29,931 bases of DNA, taken from Clostridiales bacterium (lineage in GTDB: Bacteria; Bacillota; Clostridia; Oscillospirales; Acutalibacteraceae). The translations under genes were made by a program, and so were the position numbers. Shown piece by piece: positions 1 through 7,851 of this stretch (position 1 is its first letter; every line of letters begins with the position of its first letter). The notes under the pieces were generated by a model, which saw only the letters and a list, made by a program, of their open reading frames with translations, was not told the origin of the DNA and did not search any database. The DNA is taken from NCBI GenBank assembly GCA_019416395.1, contig DXXH01000027.1, positions 1 through 29,931 on the forward strand. The letters are read 5' to 3'.

Positions 1-871
1 GTATGATGGATTCATAGGTGAGCAGATTGGGGTGTCCGTAAAAGATCTCGTTGAAAAAGTCGCCGCCGTTGTGGGTGGAAAGCTGGGTGTGCCAAATCAG
101 CCGGTTGATCTCCCTAATTCCCAAGGGTTTTACCGGATACTGGCTGTAATCGATCCCAAAACGCTCTTTAAAATCAATGGGGTATTGGGATATCTCATTT
201 TCCATCAAAAACACAAACTTCTTGTTTTCCAACAGCTTCCGGAAATCCAGGCAGCTCAAATAAGCGCAGAAAGTTTCCCACTGGGTGTAATGCAAATAAA
301 TGTGGTTCTCCTTGCCCACCCACATGCTTTCCCGCACAGTGTCATTCAAGTATTCCAGCTGGTATTGGGAATACACGTCGTCCGCCAGCACCGGGTTTTC
401 CAGGTCTTTGAAAAAGTACCGGTCAATGACGGGGTGGTTCAAGTTTACGTACTCACCAAACCGGTTTTCCGCTTTATAGTAAGGGATATACCCGTTGTCA
501 TCAAAGGGAAAAAATTCTATGGGCAATTGGTCAAACTCCGGAAAATCCTTCCGGAACAAATAGGGGTACTTCCCCAGACGGGTGCAGTTGGTGCGGTAAC
601 GGTTCCGCTGCTCCGCCAGGTTGGGCTCATAAAACGCCTGGCGCATCAGCTCCATCAGCTCCCCTTGAAATTGGCCCCGGTTGTACAACGATACAAATGT
701 GGTGTACGCCACCCGATAATCGCCTTTTTCAAAAAAAATGTAATTGGCCGCTTCCAATTCCAAAAGCGGATTTTTCCCGCTGTGTTCGTGTAATACAAGC
801 TCAAACGCCTTGATGGCTTCCTCTTTCTTTCCAAGCTGGGCCAGTCTGCGGGCGATTTCTATTGTTTCCAT
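1..871 (-). CDS. Partial protein of unknown function with helical, TPR-like N-terminus, downstream of flagellin
   Basis: An uninterrupted minus-strand frame starts at an ATG (869-871) and runs off the left edge, so at least 290 residues are visible and the C-terminus is missing. The start has a good ribosome binding site (GAGGTG, about 8 bases upstream). The first 70 or so residues look like TPR-type helical pairs (METIEIARRLAQLGKKEEAI, then a repeat-like EAANYIFFEKGDYRVAYTTF). The rest is rich in aromatic and acidic residues and matches no family I can name with certainty. No signal peptide or membrane segment is visible. It follows the flagellin gene, separated by a terminator hairpin. Genes in this position in other clostridia often modify flagellin, so a glycosylation-related role is possible, but that rests on context only. 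Confidence is high that it is a gene and low on function. Confidence 0.75.
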   Translation of the reverse strand, partial: METIEIARRLAQLGKKEEAIKAFELVLHEHSGKNPLLELEAANYIFFEKGDYRVAYTTFVSLYNRGQFQGELMELMRQAFYEPNLAEQRNRYRTNCTRLGKYPYLFRKDFPEFDQLPIEFFPFDDNGYIPYYKAENRFGEYVNLNHPVIDRYFFKDLENPVLADDVYSQYQLEYLNDTVRESMWVGKENHIYLHYTQWETFCAYLSCLDFRKLLENKKFVFLMENEISQYPIDFKERFGIDYSQYPVKPLGIREINRLIWHTQLSTHNGGDFFNEIFYGHPNLLTYESII

Positions 872-890
872 GTGGGGTCACCTCGTAAGA

Positions 891-930
891 AAAATAAAGA
901 AAAACGGGACGGGCCCAATGCCCGCCCCGC
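891..930 (-). terminator. Intrinsic terminator after the flagellin gene
   Basis: Read on the minus strand, GGGGCGGGC pairs with GCCCGTCCC (one G-U wobble) around a five-base loop (915-919). A U-rich tail follows (GTTTTTCTTTATTTTT). It lies between the flagellin stop codon and the ribosome binding site of the next gene. It probably ends most flagellin transcripts and lets a fraction read into the downstream gene. Confidence 0.85.
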
Positions 931-977
931 CTTCTTTCATATCAGTTGGGAATAGGTAATTTCTGAGATAAACCAGA

Positions 978-2579
978 TTACTGGAGCAGCTGCAGAACGC
1001 CCTGAGGCACCTGGTTGGCCTGAGCCAGCATAGCCTGAGCGGACTGTACCAAGATGTTGTTCTTGGTGTAAGCCATCATCTCGTCGGCAACGTCGGTGTC
1101 GCGGATGGTGGACTCAGCGTCCTGAATGTTCTCGGTCATCACAGACAGGTTGTTCATGGTGTGATCCAAACGGTTGGAAGCAGCACCCAAAGTGCCACGC
1201 ACGCTGGACACAGTGTTGATAGCAGCCTTGATCACGTCCACAGCAGCCTGAGCGCTCTTCTGGTCAGCCACGGAAATACCGGAAATGCCCAGAGAAGCAG
1301 CGTGCATATCCTGAATGGAAACAGTCAGCTGGTTGAAATCGTCGCTGGTGTCGCCGATCTGCAGGGTCAAGCCGTTGCCCTTGGTGGCCAGGTCGCTGCC
1401 ATTGTATACCACATCATTGCCGCTCGTTTTAATGTCCAAACCAGTGACACGAGACAAAATGCCAGCCACGTCAGCAGCGTCTTTTGTAGCGTTATAGCTA
1501 GTACCAGACAGTGCAATCACGGTCACGTCGCTGTCCAGGTTGGCGAACTTGTCAACGGTGGCGTTGTTAGCAGCGAACACGAACTTCTTGCCGCCAATGG
1601 TGAAAACGTCATCTTCAGTGGCATCCGCTGTAGATGTCACAACGCTCACGTTGCTGAAATCCAGCTGCTGAGTAGCGTCAGCGCCCTCGGTCACCGTGCC
1701 GTTAATTGCACCGCCTTTAAAATGATTAGGTGCAGAAGGAGTGAGGAGCGCCGATGTAATCTTAGGAGCGTCGGCACCAGTAGTCTTGCTCTTAAAGGTA
1801 AGAGCACCAGCATTAGAAGTAATGGTGAACGCACTGGTCAGCTTATTATCGCTCTGCAACGCCTTCATGACAGCGCCGCCAATTTCGGCAGCAGCAGGAC
1901 TTGTAGTAGTGTTTGCAACAGCGCTTAACACATTCCCATCTTTGTCAAGCAATGTCTTGTTTGTCTTGTCATATTTGAGGCTGACAGTGGTAGAATAACC
2001 ATTTCCGTCGCTGTCTTCCCAGGAAACTGTATACTCAAAGGTATCACCATCAGCAGGTACAGAACTACCTGTACCAGGAGCAAAAGCTTCCATAGTAGCG
2101 CTAGAAGCAGTAGCAGCCACATCGGTGACACCCACGCCAGACACGTTGGAAGCAGCCAGAGAGCCGTCCAGCAGGTTGATGCCGTTGTAGTTGGCGGAAT
2201 CAGCGATACGGTCGATTTCGTCCATCAGCTGGTCAACTTCGTCCTGCAGAGCAGCACGGTCGGTCTCGTTGTCGAAGGTGCCGTTGGCAGACTGGTCAGC
2301 CAGGGTAACCATACGGTTGAGCATATCATGGACTTCCTGCAGAGCGCCTTCAGCGGTGTTCACCAGGTTCTTGCCGCTCTTAGCGTTGTCCTGAGCCTGC
2401 TCCAAACCGGAGATCTGAGCACGCATTTTCTCAGAAATAGCCAGACCAGCAGCGTCGTCACCAGCGCGGTTGATCTTGTAACCGGAAGACAGCTTCTCCA
2501 GGTTCTGAGACAGAGCGTTGGTGTTGTTGGTGTAGTTGCGATAGGCATTCATTGCCATAATGTTGTGTTGAATACGCAT
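978..2579 (-). CDS. fliC: Flagellin (filament protein)
   Basis: This is the 533-residue major filament subunit, exported by the flagellar type III system. The N-terminal D0/D1 region (about 1-145) begins MRIQHNIMAMNAYRNYTNN and has the hallmark SSGYKINRAGDDAAGLAISE. The C-terminal D1/D0 region (about 425-533) ends in QAMLAQANQVPQGVLQLLQ. Residues about 145-424 are a Ser/Thr/Ala/Asp-rich insertion corresponding to the variable, surface-exposed D2/D3 domains; there is no cysteine in the protein. The start is fixed by AAGGAGGAAA eight bases upstream. A sigma-28-type promoter and a GGA-rich leader precede it, and a terminator follows. In Bacillus the homologue is called Hag and is translationally repressed by CsrA; the leader here suggests the same. 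The central part is visibly more AT-rich than the ends. Identity is certain; whether other flagellins exist elsewhere in the genome cannot be seen. Confidence 0.98.
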   Translation of the reverse strand: MRIQHNIMAMNAYRNYTNNTNALSQNLEKLSSGYKINRAGDDAAGLAISEKMRAQISGLEQAQDNAKSGKNLVNTAEGALQEVHDMLNRMVTLADQSANGTFDNETDRAALQDEVDQLMDEIDRIADSANYNGINLLDGSLAASNVSGVGVTDVAATASSATMEAFAPGTGSSVPADGDTFEYTVSWEDSDGNGYSTTVSLKYDKTNKTLLDKDGNVLSAVANTTTSPAAAEIGGAVMKALQSDNKLTSAFTITSNAGALTFKSKTTGADAPKITSALLTPSAPNHFKGGAINGTVTEGADATQQLDFSNVSVVTSTADATEDDVFTIGGKKFVFAANNATVDKFANLDSDVTVIALSGTSYNATKDAADVAGILSRVTGLDIKTSGNDVVYNGSDLATKGNGLTLQIGDTSDDFNQLTVSIQDMHAASLGISGISVADQKSAQAAVDVIKAAINTVSSVRGTLGAASNRLDHTMNNLSVMTENIQDAESTIRDTDVADEMMAYTKNNILVQSAQAMLAQANQVPQGVLQLLQ

Positions 2580-2700
2580 AACAGAATTTCCTCCTTAAAA
2601 ATTGAACCAAAGCATCCTTACTTTGGCGTTTTTATAAATGGACGGTCGTCCTTTCCTCTCACTTCCAGGCCTGTAAAAGAGAGAGGAAAAAACTTCCGAC
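2580..2700 (-). promoter_or_regulatory. Flagellin mRNA leader with multiple CsrA-type GGA motifs
   Basis: The leader of about 120 bases, from the predicted transcription start to the ATG, contains seven GGA triplets. Two are in the Shine-Dalgarno sequence AAGGAGGAAA (about 2588-2597), one in a hairpin loop (2613-2620), and one (CTGGAAG) in the loop of an upstream hairpin with a perfect nine-base stem (2652-2660 with 2681-2689). CsrA recognises A(N)GGA in hairpin loops. With fliW and csrA adjacent, the leader probably mediates CsrA repression of flagellin translation, relieved by FliW. Confidence 0.75.
2607..2626 (-). promoter_or_regulatory. CsrA-binding hairpin upstream of the flagellin ribosome binding site
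   Basis: On the minus strand CCAAAG and CTTTGG form a perfect six-base stem around the eight-base loop TAAGGATG, which holds AAGGAT, a near-ideal CsrA site. It lies about 13 bases 5' of the GGA-containing Shine-Dalgarno sequence. One CsrA dimer could bridge both sites, as at B. subtilis hag. Confidence 0.75.
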
Positions 2701-2707
2701 ATTTACT

Positions 2708-2734
2708 ATATCGTCTGACGTAAGATAAAAATAA
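2708..2734 (-). promoter_or_regulatory. Sigma-28 promoter of the flagellin gene
   Basis: The minus strand reads TTATTTTT (2727-2734), eleven bases, then GACGATAT (2708-2715). The -10 matches GCCGATAT at seven of eight positions, and the N11 spacing is that of flagellar sigma factor promoters. The same -35 octamer and spacing recur before flgM and cheA. Transcription should start near 2700. Confidence 0.8.
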
Positions 2735-2776
2735 CAGATTGCCGAAAAAAATTATAAAAAACCTTCCGGCACGCCC

Positions 2777-2959
2777 TTAGGCGTAAACATCGATATACTG
2801 ACCCTTGGCGGGGGCCGGGGACTGGGGCATCATCTTCATCAATTCCTGAGCAGCCAATTCCTGGGTGTCCATGACTTTTTTGGTCACGGCGGTGGAATAG
2901 TTCACAGAAAGCTCAGCGGAACTCATGCTGGTTGCCATAGCTGCGATGGAATCCATCAT
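2777..2959 (-). CDS. YjfB-family putative motility protein
   Basis: This 60-residue protein (MMDSIAAMATSMSSAELSVN ... ending GQYIDVYA) fits the YjfB family of small putative motility proteins, found in flagellated Bacillota with flagellar genes; B. subtilis yjfB belongs to the motility regulon. It has no signal peptide or membrane segment and is mostly one amphipathic helix. It starts with two consecutive ATG codons, with AAGGTG 10-13 bases upstream. It is the last gene of the flgM operon, 26 bases after csrA, and ends just before the flagellin promoter. Its molecular role is unknown. The family call rests on the pattern MxSxAxxAxxMSxxxL and the KxMDxQ segment, recognised by eye. Confidence 0.8.
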   Translation of the reverse strand: MMDSIAAMATSMSSAELSVNYSTAVTKKVMDTQELAAQELMKMMPQSPAPAKGQYIDVYA

Positions 2960-2985
2960 AGTGACATCACACCTTTCTGAAAAAT

Positions 2986-3240
2986 TTATAGATCAGAAGG
3001 CTTTTCCGGTTCGAATACGGAGTGGAGCATGGTAAGCAGCTCGGCGGGGTCCGATTCTTCCTTCGAGGCTTCCTGATTGGCAATAGTAGTAGCGGCGATC
3101 AATTCCTGCCGCAGGACAGGGACGCTTTTGGGGGCGGAGATAGCCAGCTTGACCCGGTTGCCGTCCACCGAAACCACGGTGACGGTAATGTCTTCGCCGA
3201 TTTGCAGGGATTCGCCGGCCTTCCGGTTCAAGATCAGCAT
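2986..3240 (-). CDS. csrA: Carbon storage regulator CsrA, RNA-binding translational repressor
   Basis: The 84-residue protein has the CsrA fold signature at its start ([20 protein letters not shown]) and the RNA-contacting core [20 protein letters not shown]. The tail is somewhat longer than the usual 60-75 residues. A longer frame extends upstream, but this ATG begins the conserved domain and has GGGAGG nearby, so it is the start. The ATG overlaps the end of fliW by seven bases, implying translational coupling. In Bacillota CsrA binds GGA motifs in flagellin mRNA to block translation and is sequestered by FliW; the flagellin leader here carries matching sites. Confidence 0.97.
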   Translation of the reverse strand: MLILNRKAGESLQIGEDITVTVVSVDGNRVKLAISAPKSVPVLRQELIAATTIANQEASKEESDPAELLTMLHSVFEPEKPSDL

Positions 3241-3686
3241 GGAACAACCTCCCTTGGACGGAATTCCGCCAGGCGGTGGCGCATGTGATAGGCGTCGGTG
3301 TCCAAGATGACCTGTTGGGCCACCCGGGTGTGGGGGTTGATCGCCACGGGGCATTTGAGATTGACCGTGCTTTCCGCAACCGGGTTCCTCACCACGCACA
3401 TGGTGTAGTAGGAAAGCTCCTCGCAGTTCTGTACTCCTAAAGCTTCCAGTTCCACCTGCTGCGGCACAGGAGCGTAGGCAGGGGAAAGGGAAAAGGGATC
3501 CATCATCACAAAGGCCAGGCCAGGGGTCTGGGCGCTTTGCAGGCAGAAAAGGGTGTGATCGCCGGGCTGGAAGGGGATCAGCAAAAAGGCGTGTTCCTCC
3601 TCGAAGCCGAACAATCCCTTTGGAAAGGTAATCAGCTCATTTGTCTCGTAATCGATTTCGCCGAAATATTTGGTGCGAAGCTTCAA
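3234..3686 (-). CDS. fliW: Flagellar assembly factor FliW (CsrA antagonist)
   Basis: The 150-residue protein is of typical family length and has the expected motifs: an N-terminal TKYFGEID, then [20 protein letters not shown], and [20 protein letters not shown]. FliW binds either flagellin or CsrA; when flagellin is exported, free FliW releases flagellin mRNA from CsrA repression. The start codon is TTG (3684-3686), chosen because AGGAGG lies eight bases upstream and the conserved domain begins there. It overlaps csrA by seven bases and follows the DUF6470 gene by 14 bases, so it is firmly in the flgM operon. Confidence 0.97.
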   Translation of the reverse strand: MKLRTKYFGEIDYETNELITFPKGLFGFEEEHAFLLIPFQPGDHTLFCLQSAQTPGLAFVMMDPFSLSPAYAPVPQQVELEALGVQNCEELSYYTMCVVRNPVAESTVNLKCPVAINPHTRVAQQVILDTDAYHMRHRLAEFRPREVVPC

Positions 3687-3700
3687 AATGGCTCCTCCTG

Positions 3701-4306
3701 TCAGCCTTCATCCTCAGGCTCATAATTGGGATCGGCAGACGGCGGCACATACAGCGCGCCGCCCACGTACTTGATCACCACATCGGGTTTTTGTTTTACG
3801 GAAATCTCAATGTCGCCGGGGGTGAACTTGAACTGGGGCTGGTTCACACGCCAGTCGAAGTTCAATTTGTCCATCTCATAGTGAATGGTCATTTCCCCAG
3901 GTGTCCAGGAGATTTGCGGCCCTGTAGAGGGCAGAAACTGCAAACCCACATTGGTTTTCACATTCTGTGCCTGGGCGTCAGCGGCGAACTGGGTGACCAA
4001 TTCCTGGCCAATCCGGGCGTTCAGAAGTATCTGGCCCTGCTGGGCGTACACAGCGGTGGCGTTATAGGCGGCCTGCTGGCCCTTCTGCGCGCTTTGTTCA
4101 ATAGACCGCATAGCGGTAGGGACCACGGAATTCCGTGCCTCAAACGTATCCAGATTCAAGCGAATCGGACGGCTACGGATATTCAAGCCCCCATCGTTTC
4201 GGGAGATCTCCAGATCAGCCGTCCCGCGGGTATATTCCAGCTTGGCGTCTGTCACTTTCATCTCGATCTCGATAGGCACAGTTGTGATCTCGATTAACGG
4301 ATACAT
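3701..4306 (-). CDS. DUF6470 family protein (YviE-like) of the late flagellar operon
   Basis: This 201-residue soluble protein begins MYPLIEITTVPIEIEMKVTD, and its middle holds EQSAQKGQQAAYNATAVYAQ with many Gln and Ala. It matches the DUF6470 family, whose B. subtilis member YviE lies at the same place between flgL and fliW. The N-terminal and C-terminal parts both contain ITTVPIEIEM/EIDMKW-like beta repeats, here WTPGEMTIHYEMDKLNFDWR. The ribosome binding site is AAGGAG about 12 bases upstream. The biochemical role is unknown; conserved synteny implies a function in filament assembly or in the FliW-CsrA circuit. Confidence 0.88.
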   Translation of the reverse strand: MYPLIEITTVPIEIEMKVTDAKLEYTRGTADLEISRNDGGLNIRSRPIRLNLDTFEARNSVVPTAMRSIEQSAQKGQQAAYNATAVYAQQGQILLNARIGQELVTQFAADAQAQNVKTNVGLQFLPSTGPQISWTPGEMTIHYEMDKLNFDWRVNQPQFKFTPGDIEISVKQKPDVVIKYVGGALYVPPSADPNYEPEDEG

Positions 4307-4382
4307 AAGCGAGCGGCTCCTTTCTCAAAAGAATGTAGTGATTTATTGAAATAAAATAAATCCGAAATCAAGGGACTCCCTG

Positions 4383-5435
4383 TCAGCTCAGGTAATCCAT
4401 CAGGCTCTGGGACAGAATGCTGTTGCCCACCTTCAAGGCGGCGTTATAGCAATACTGCGCCCAGGAAAAAGAGGTAATGGCGTCCGCCAGATCCACCTGC
4501 TCAATGGACAAAAACTGCTCGTTTAACGTGGAGGCGGTAGTATCCAGCTGTTTTTCATTGCTCTTCAAAAAGCTGGCTGTGGTGGAAAGCTCAGTGTAGT
4601 TCTTCTTCAACTCGGAAGAAGCGGTGCTGAATTTATCGATCAGACGGTTGAATTCCTCTTGGTCAGTATCGCTGGCCCATTTGCCGTCCTCGGAACAATT
4701 GGACAAAATCTCACCCATGCGGGAGATGATGGAAACAATATTTTTGGGATCTCCCTGTTCGTCCACCCCATAGCCCAGGTAGTTGATCCCCACCAGGGCG
4801 GAGTTAAAGGCGCTGGACTCGATCAGGTTTCCGTTTTCGTCTTCCTGCAAGCCGAAGCCGATGTCCACATAGGTGGATTCCCCGCTGAGATAATCCAGCT
4901 TTTCCAGGTCGGCAGAGCCGTCCTGGGCGTCTACGGGGATCCCACGGTAGGTCAGTACCTTTTCCCCGTCGACTTCTTCCCAAGCAAAGGGGACGTTCAA
5001 GCCGTCAGCGCCGGCAAAAGTGAAGTTGTCCCCGTATTTGTTGTTCATGGTTTGCACAATGCTTTCCGCCAGCTGGGTCAGTTCCTGGCCCACGGCGTTC
5101 CGGCCAGCGCCGGTGGCGTCGTTGCGGCCGGCCAGAATGGCGGCGAAAGCGGAGTTGTTCTGCTGGTTGTCCACGGATTTTTCCACGCTGTCCAAAGCGC
5201 TGTAAGCCACCTCGTATTTCCGTACCACAGAGTTGCTCACAGTATACTGGCTGCTGGTGCGCAGGAACGCCCGGCGCAGCTGGAAAGCCTGGGTGGCGCC
5301 GGCGGGATCCTCGGCACAGGAGTTGAAATTCCGCTGGGTCAGCACGGTATTTCTGGCGTCGTTGAGGGTGGACATGGATTGCATCAAGTTGTTGCGGTAG
5401 CCCATCAGCACGCCGTTTGTAGTAACACGAATCAT
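4383..5435 (-). CDS. flgL: Flagellar hook-associated protein 3 (FlgL)
   Basis: The 350-residue junction protein joins the hook-FlgK zone to the filament. Its N-terminus (MIRVTTNGVLMGYRNNLMQS, then the flagellin-like EDPAGATQAFQLR) and C-terminal coil (EQVDLADAITSFSWAQYCYN ... SILSQSLMDYL) are the flagellin-fold D0/D1 segments. The length is slightly above the common 300-320, owing to the central domain. The start has AAGGAGG ten bases upstream, overlapping the flgK stop. It is exported unfolded through the flagellum with FlgN as chaperone. Cysteines occur in both terminal segments (NFNSCAEDPAG; QYCYNAAL), which is uncommon for axial proteins. Confidence 0.95.
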   Translation of the reverse strand: MIRVTTNGVLMGYRNNLMQSMSTLNDARNTVLTQRNFNSCAEDPAGATQAFQLRRAFLRTSSQYTVSNSVVRKYEVAYSALDSVEKSVDNQQNNSAFAAILAGRNDATGAGRNAVGQELTQLAESIVQTMNNKYGDNFTFAGADGLNVPFAWEEVDGEKVLTYRGIPVDAQDGSADLEKLDYLSGESTYVDIGFGLQEDENGNLIESSAFNSALVGINYLGYGVDEQGDPKNIVSIISRMGEILSNCSEDGKWASDTDQEEFNRLIDKFSTASSELKKNYTELSTTASFLKSNEKQLDTTASTLNEQFLSIEQVDLADAITSFSWAQYCYNAALKVGNSILSQSLMDYLS

Positions 5436-5452
5436 GATAGAAAGACCTCCTT

Positions 5453-7336
5453 TTACAGACCGGCAGTGCCAGTGCCGTTGATCAGTTTATCCAAAACCTG
5501 GTCCAGCGTGGTCATCAGCCGGCAGGCGGCGGAATAGGATTTCTGATACTGCATCAGGCTGGTGGCTTCGTCGTTCAAATCCACGCCGGAAACGGAGCTG
5601 CGGCTGGTATCCAGTTCCACAGCGGCGTTATAGTAGGTGTTCAGCATCACGTTGGTGCTGCGGGTATCGTTGCCCAGCACGCCGCTGATGTTGGTAAGCA
5701 TTTCCTGGAAGGTGCCGTTGAACAGCCGGTTGGAGTTGGCGTCAGCGTCCAGATGTTTGGGATTGTAATCCATCTTCTGGTTCATCAGGCTGATCATGTG
5801 CAGGATATTGGAGTTATCCGTGCTGCCGGTGTCCAAGCCGTCGGGTTTGACGAAGGAAGACACAATGTGCACGTCTCCAATGGACCAGGAATGGGAGACG
5901 GAAATATTGGCCGCGGTAATACCGGTGCCTTCGTCCCCATCGCCGGAGTTGCTGAACAGGTTGCCGCCTACTTTCTGACCGTTTTTTTCCAATTCTGTCA
6001 TTTGGTCAGCTGTAAGGGTTTTATCTTTATTTAAAATCGTGCCATCGGGCATGGCAATTTCTTTGCCGTCCTTGTCAATGTAATTGCCCTTCTCATTGAC
6101 CATATACCCCTGGTTGGCCTGATTGAACACATTGGCGATCTTGTTCGCCAGCAGGTCCAAGGACTTCTGGTAGTAGGGGATTCCCCGTTTGGTGGCGGCG
6201 TTTTCGTCCACATTATTGATGGTGTCGGCGCTGGCGAATTCTCCCGCTTCCGTGAGCATTTCCCGGATAGATTGCAGAGAACCGTACAGGTCGTTGTCGT
6301 CCAAGGTGATGATGTTCTGCAAAGCGGCAGTGGGGTCAGGCTGTCCCTTAGAATCCCGCAGGCCTTCCAATGCGATTCCATAGTTGGGAAGGTCTTCCCA
6401 GTTAGCCTGTTCTAGATCATTGGTAGGTAACCCACCCTTATCCAAATAGGGGTTATTCGGATCAATATTAGGATAATCAGGATTCTGCTCGGGGACTTTC
6501 GTGGACAGCTGGGTGAAATAAGCGCCGTCCACCAGGGTGGAGCTGTCCGTGGTAACGCCGGCGTCCGGATTGGCGTTGCCCAGCTTGATGGTTAGCTTTT
6601 CCACTTCCACGCCGCCGCCCAAATCTTCCATGGAGTACACCACGTCGATTTTCATGTACTGGGACAGCTCGTCGATGAGCCGGTTCCGCTCGTCCCGCAT
6701 TTCCAAAGCGCTGTCCCCGTGGATGTCGCTCTTGCGGATCTGAGCGTTCAGCTCGCCGATATTGGCCAGCAATTTGTTGACGCTGTCCACGTTTTCCTGG
6801 AAGGAGTCCGCCGTATTTTCCTGAAGCTGTTCCAGGCGGCTGGCGTAGCTGTTGAACAAAGTCACCAGAGCCTCTGCCGAGGATTTCACCTGGGTGTCGA
6901 ATTCTTCCTGACCGGTGCTGGTGGACAGGTTCTGCAAAGCGGTGAGCAGGTCGCTAAGCTGGGCTTCGATCAAGCCGTTCTGCTCGTCACCGTCAGCCAC
7001 TTCGTCCAGAATGGCAGCCAGGTCATTTAAGCCGGAAAGCTTGCTGTTCATAGCGCCTACACTGGCAGCCTCTGTGCGGTAGCGGATATCCAAATAGGGG
7101 TCCCGGATCTGGGAAACACCTGTTGGCAGTACACCGTTGCCAATGCGGATATTATAAGAAGACTGGTAACGGTCTCCGGAACCAGTGCGCAGGCTGACCT
7201 GATCCAGGGCCTGCCGGGTGTAGCCATAGGTGTTGATGTTGGCAATGTTGTTGCCGGTGACGTTCAGCCCTAACTGGGCGGCATAGATCCCCAGACGGGC
7301 AGTGGTGAACGCGCCGAACGTGCCGATAGAACTCAT
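5453..7336 (-). CDS. flgK: Flagellar hook-associated protein 1 (FlgK)
   Basis: The 627-residue hook-filament junction protein has the rod/hook N-terminal motif GLNVTGNNIANINTYGYTRQ (residues about 23-42) and the C-terminal segment VSGVDLNDEATSLMQYQKSY typical of FlgK. Residues about 160-240 form the conserved helical D1 part (MRDERNRLIDELSQY). The length is in the upper normal range. The start has AAGGAG nine bases upstream. The gene lies between flgN and flgL, 17 bases before flgL, as in Bacillus. The product is secreted by the flagellar type III apparatus and needs FlgN for protection in the cytoplasm. Confidence 0.97.
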   Translation of the reverse strand: MSSIGTFGAFTTARLGIYAAQLGLNVTGNNIANINTYGYTRQALDQVSLRTGSGDRYQSSYNIRIGNGVLPTGVSQIRDPYLDIRYRTEAASVGAMNSKLSGLNDLAAILDEVADGDEQNGLIEAQLSDLLTALQNLSTSTGQEEFDTQVKSSAEALVTLFNSYASRLEQLQENTADSFQENVDSVNKLLANIGELNAQIRKSDIHGDSALEMRDERNRLIDELSQYMKIDVVYSMEDLGGGVEVEKLTIKLGNANPDAGVTTDSSTLVDGAYFTQLSTKVPEQNPDYPNIDPNNPYLDKGGLPTNDLEQANWEDLPNYGIALEGLRDSKGQPDPTAALQNIITLDDNDLYGSLQSIREMLTEAGEFASADTINNVDENAATKRGIPYYQKSLDLLANKIANVFNQANQGYMVNEKGNYIDKDGKEIAMPDGTILNKDKTLTADQMTELEKNGQKVGGNLFSNSGDGDEGTGITAANISVSHSWSIGDVHIVSSFVKPDGLDTGSTDNSNILHMISLMNQKMDYNPKHLDADANSNRLFNGTFQEMLTNISGVLGNDTRSTNVMLNTYYNAAVELDTSRSSVSGVDLNDEATSLMQYQKSYSAACRLMTTLDQVLDKLINGTGTAGL

Positions 7337-7376
7337 AGTATCATTCTCCTTATTGATTCAACCCATCTTCAGGGAT

Positions 7377-7850
7377 TTAAGCGCGGAAATCGGTTTTCAT
7401 AGCGGGCGGGGGAGCAATGTCCGGGGCGGAATAACCGGGTCCCAGGGGAACGTCCCCACCCATCTGCTCCAGGACTTTTTCCACCTCGTGAAGGTTGCAC
7501 TCCAACGTGTTCCGGGCAACCTCAGCGGCGCAGCGGTAGATCTCATATTGGTTGCTGAGATTTTCCACAGTTTCCTTGGCCCGCAGGTAAAGGGAATCGG
7601 GATAGCTGGCGGGCAGCTGCCGCAGGGGAATGTTCTGGAACCCCAGAGCTTCGGCCAGCTTCAGGCGTTTTTGTTCCTGGCCCCGGAGAGACAGGGACAA
7701 GGCCTGCTCTTTTTTCAAAATCTCATTCAGCTCCGCCAAATCATCTTTGCGGACGGCGGCGGTTTTCTGCTGGTCCAGTTCGGTGAGATGTTCCAGGCTG
7801 TTGCGCAGGCCGTCCAAAAGGGAGAGATATTCCAGCTGTTGATTTTCCAT
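7377..7850 (-). CDS. flgN: FlgN-family export chaperone for FlgK and FlgL
   Basis: This 157-residue, largely alpha-helical protein begins MENQQLEYLSLLDGLRNSLE and contains the Lys-Glu-rich heptads of the FlgN family (KKEQALSLSLRGQEQKRLKL; LSNQYEIYRCAAEVARNTLE). FlgN chaperones bind the C-termini of FlgK and FlgL in the cytoplasm and deliver them to the export gate. The start has AGGAGG six bases upstream, and only one base separates it from the flgM stop. The proline-rich, unstructured C-terminus (about 135-157) is expected for the family. Sequence conservation in FlgN is low, so order between flgM and flgK carries much of the weight. Confidence 0.9.
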   Translation of the reverse strand: MENQQLEYLSLLDGLRNSLEHLTELDQQKTAAVRKDDLAELNEILKKEQALSLSLRGQEQKRLKLAEALGFQNIPLRQLPASYPDSLYLRAKETVENLSNQYEIYRCAAEVARNTLECNLHEVEKVLEQMGGDVPLGPGYSAPDIAPPPAMKTDFRA

Positions 7851-7851
7851 G

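Noticed and set aside
32..793. Long plus-strand open frame opposite the partial left-edge gene
   Set aside because: No ribosome binding site. The protein is hydrophobic-biased without motifs, and the minus-strand frame has a good start and gene-like composition.
1161..1928. Plus-strand open frame of 255 codons opposite flagellin
   Set aside because: It is the complement of a certain flagellin gene; the His/Ser-rich sequence is a product of complementing Asp/Ala-rich codons.
2735..2776. Possible terminator after the YjfB-like gene
   Set aside because: There is a long T-run on the minus strand but no convincing stem before it, so I do not call a terminator; flgM-operon transcripts may read into flagellin.
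2986..3399. Longer csrA reading with 53 additional N-terminal residues
   Set aside because: The extension lies within fliW in another frame, and the conserved CsrA domain begins at the internal ATG with its own GGGAGG.
6753..6760. GCCGATAT on the plus strand inside flgK
   Set aside because: It is coding sequence on the opposite strand, with no plus-strand gene downstream and no -35 octamer at the right distance.
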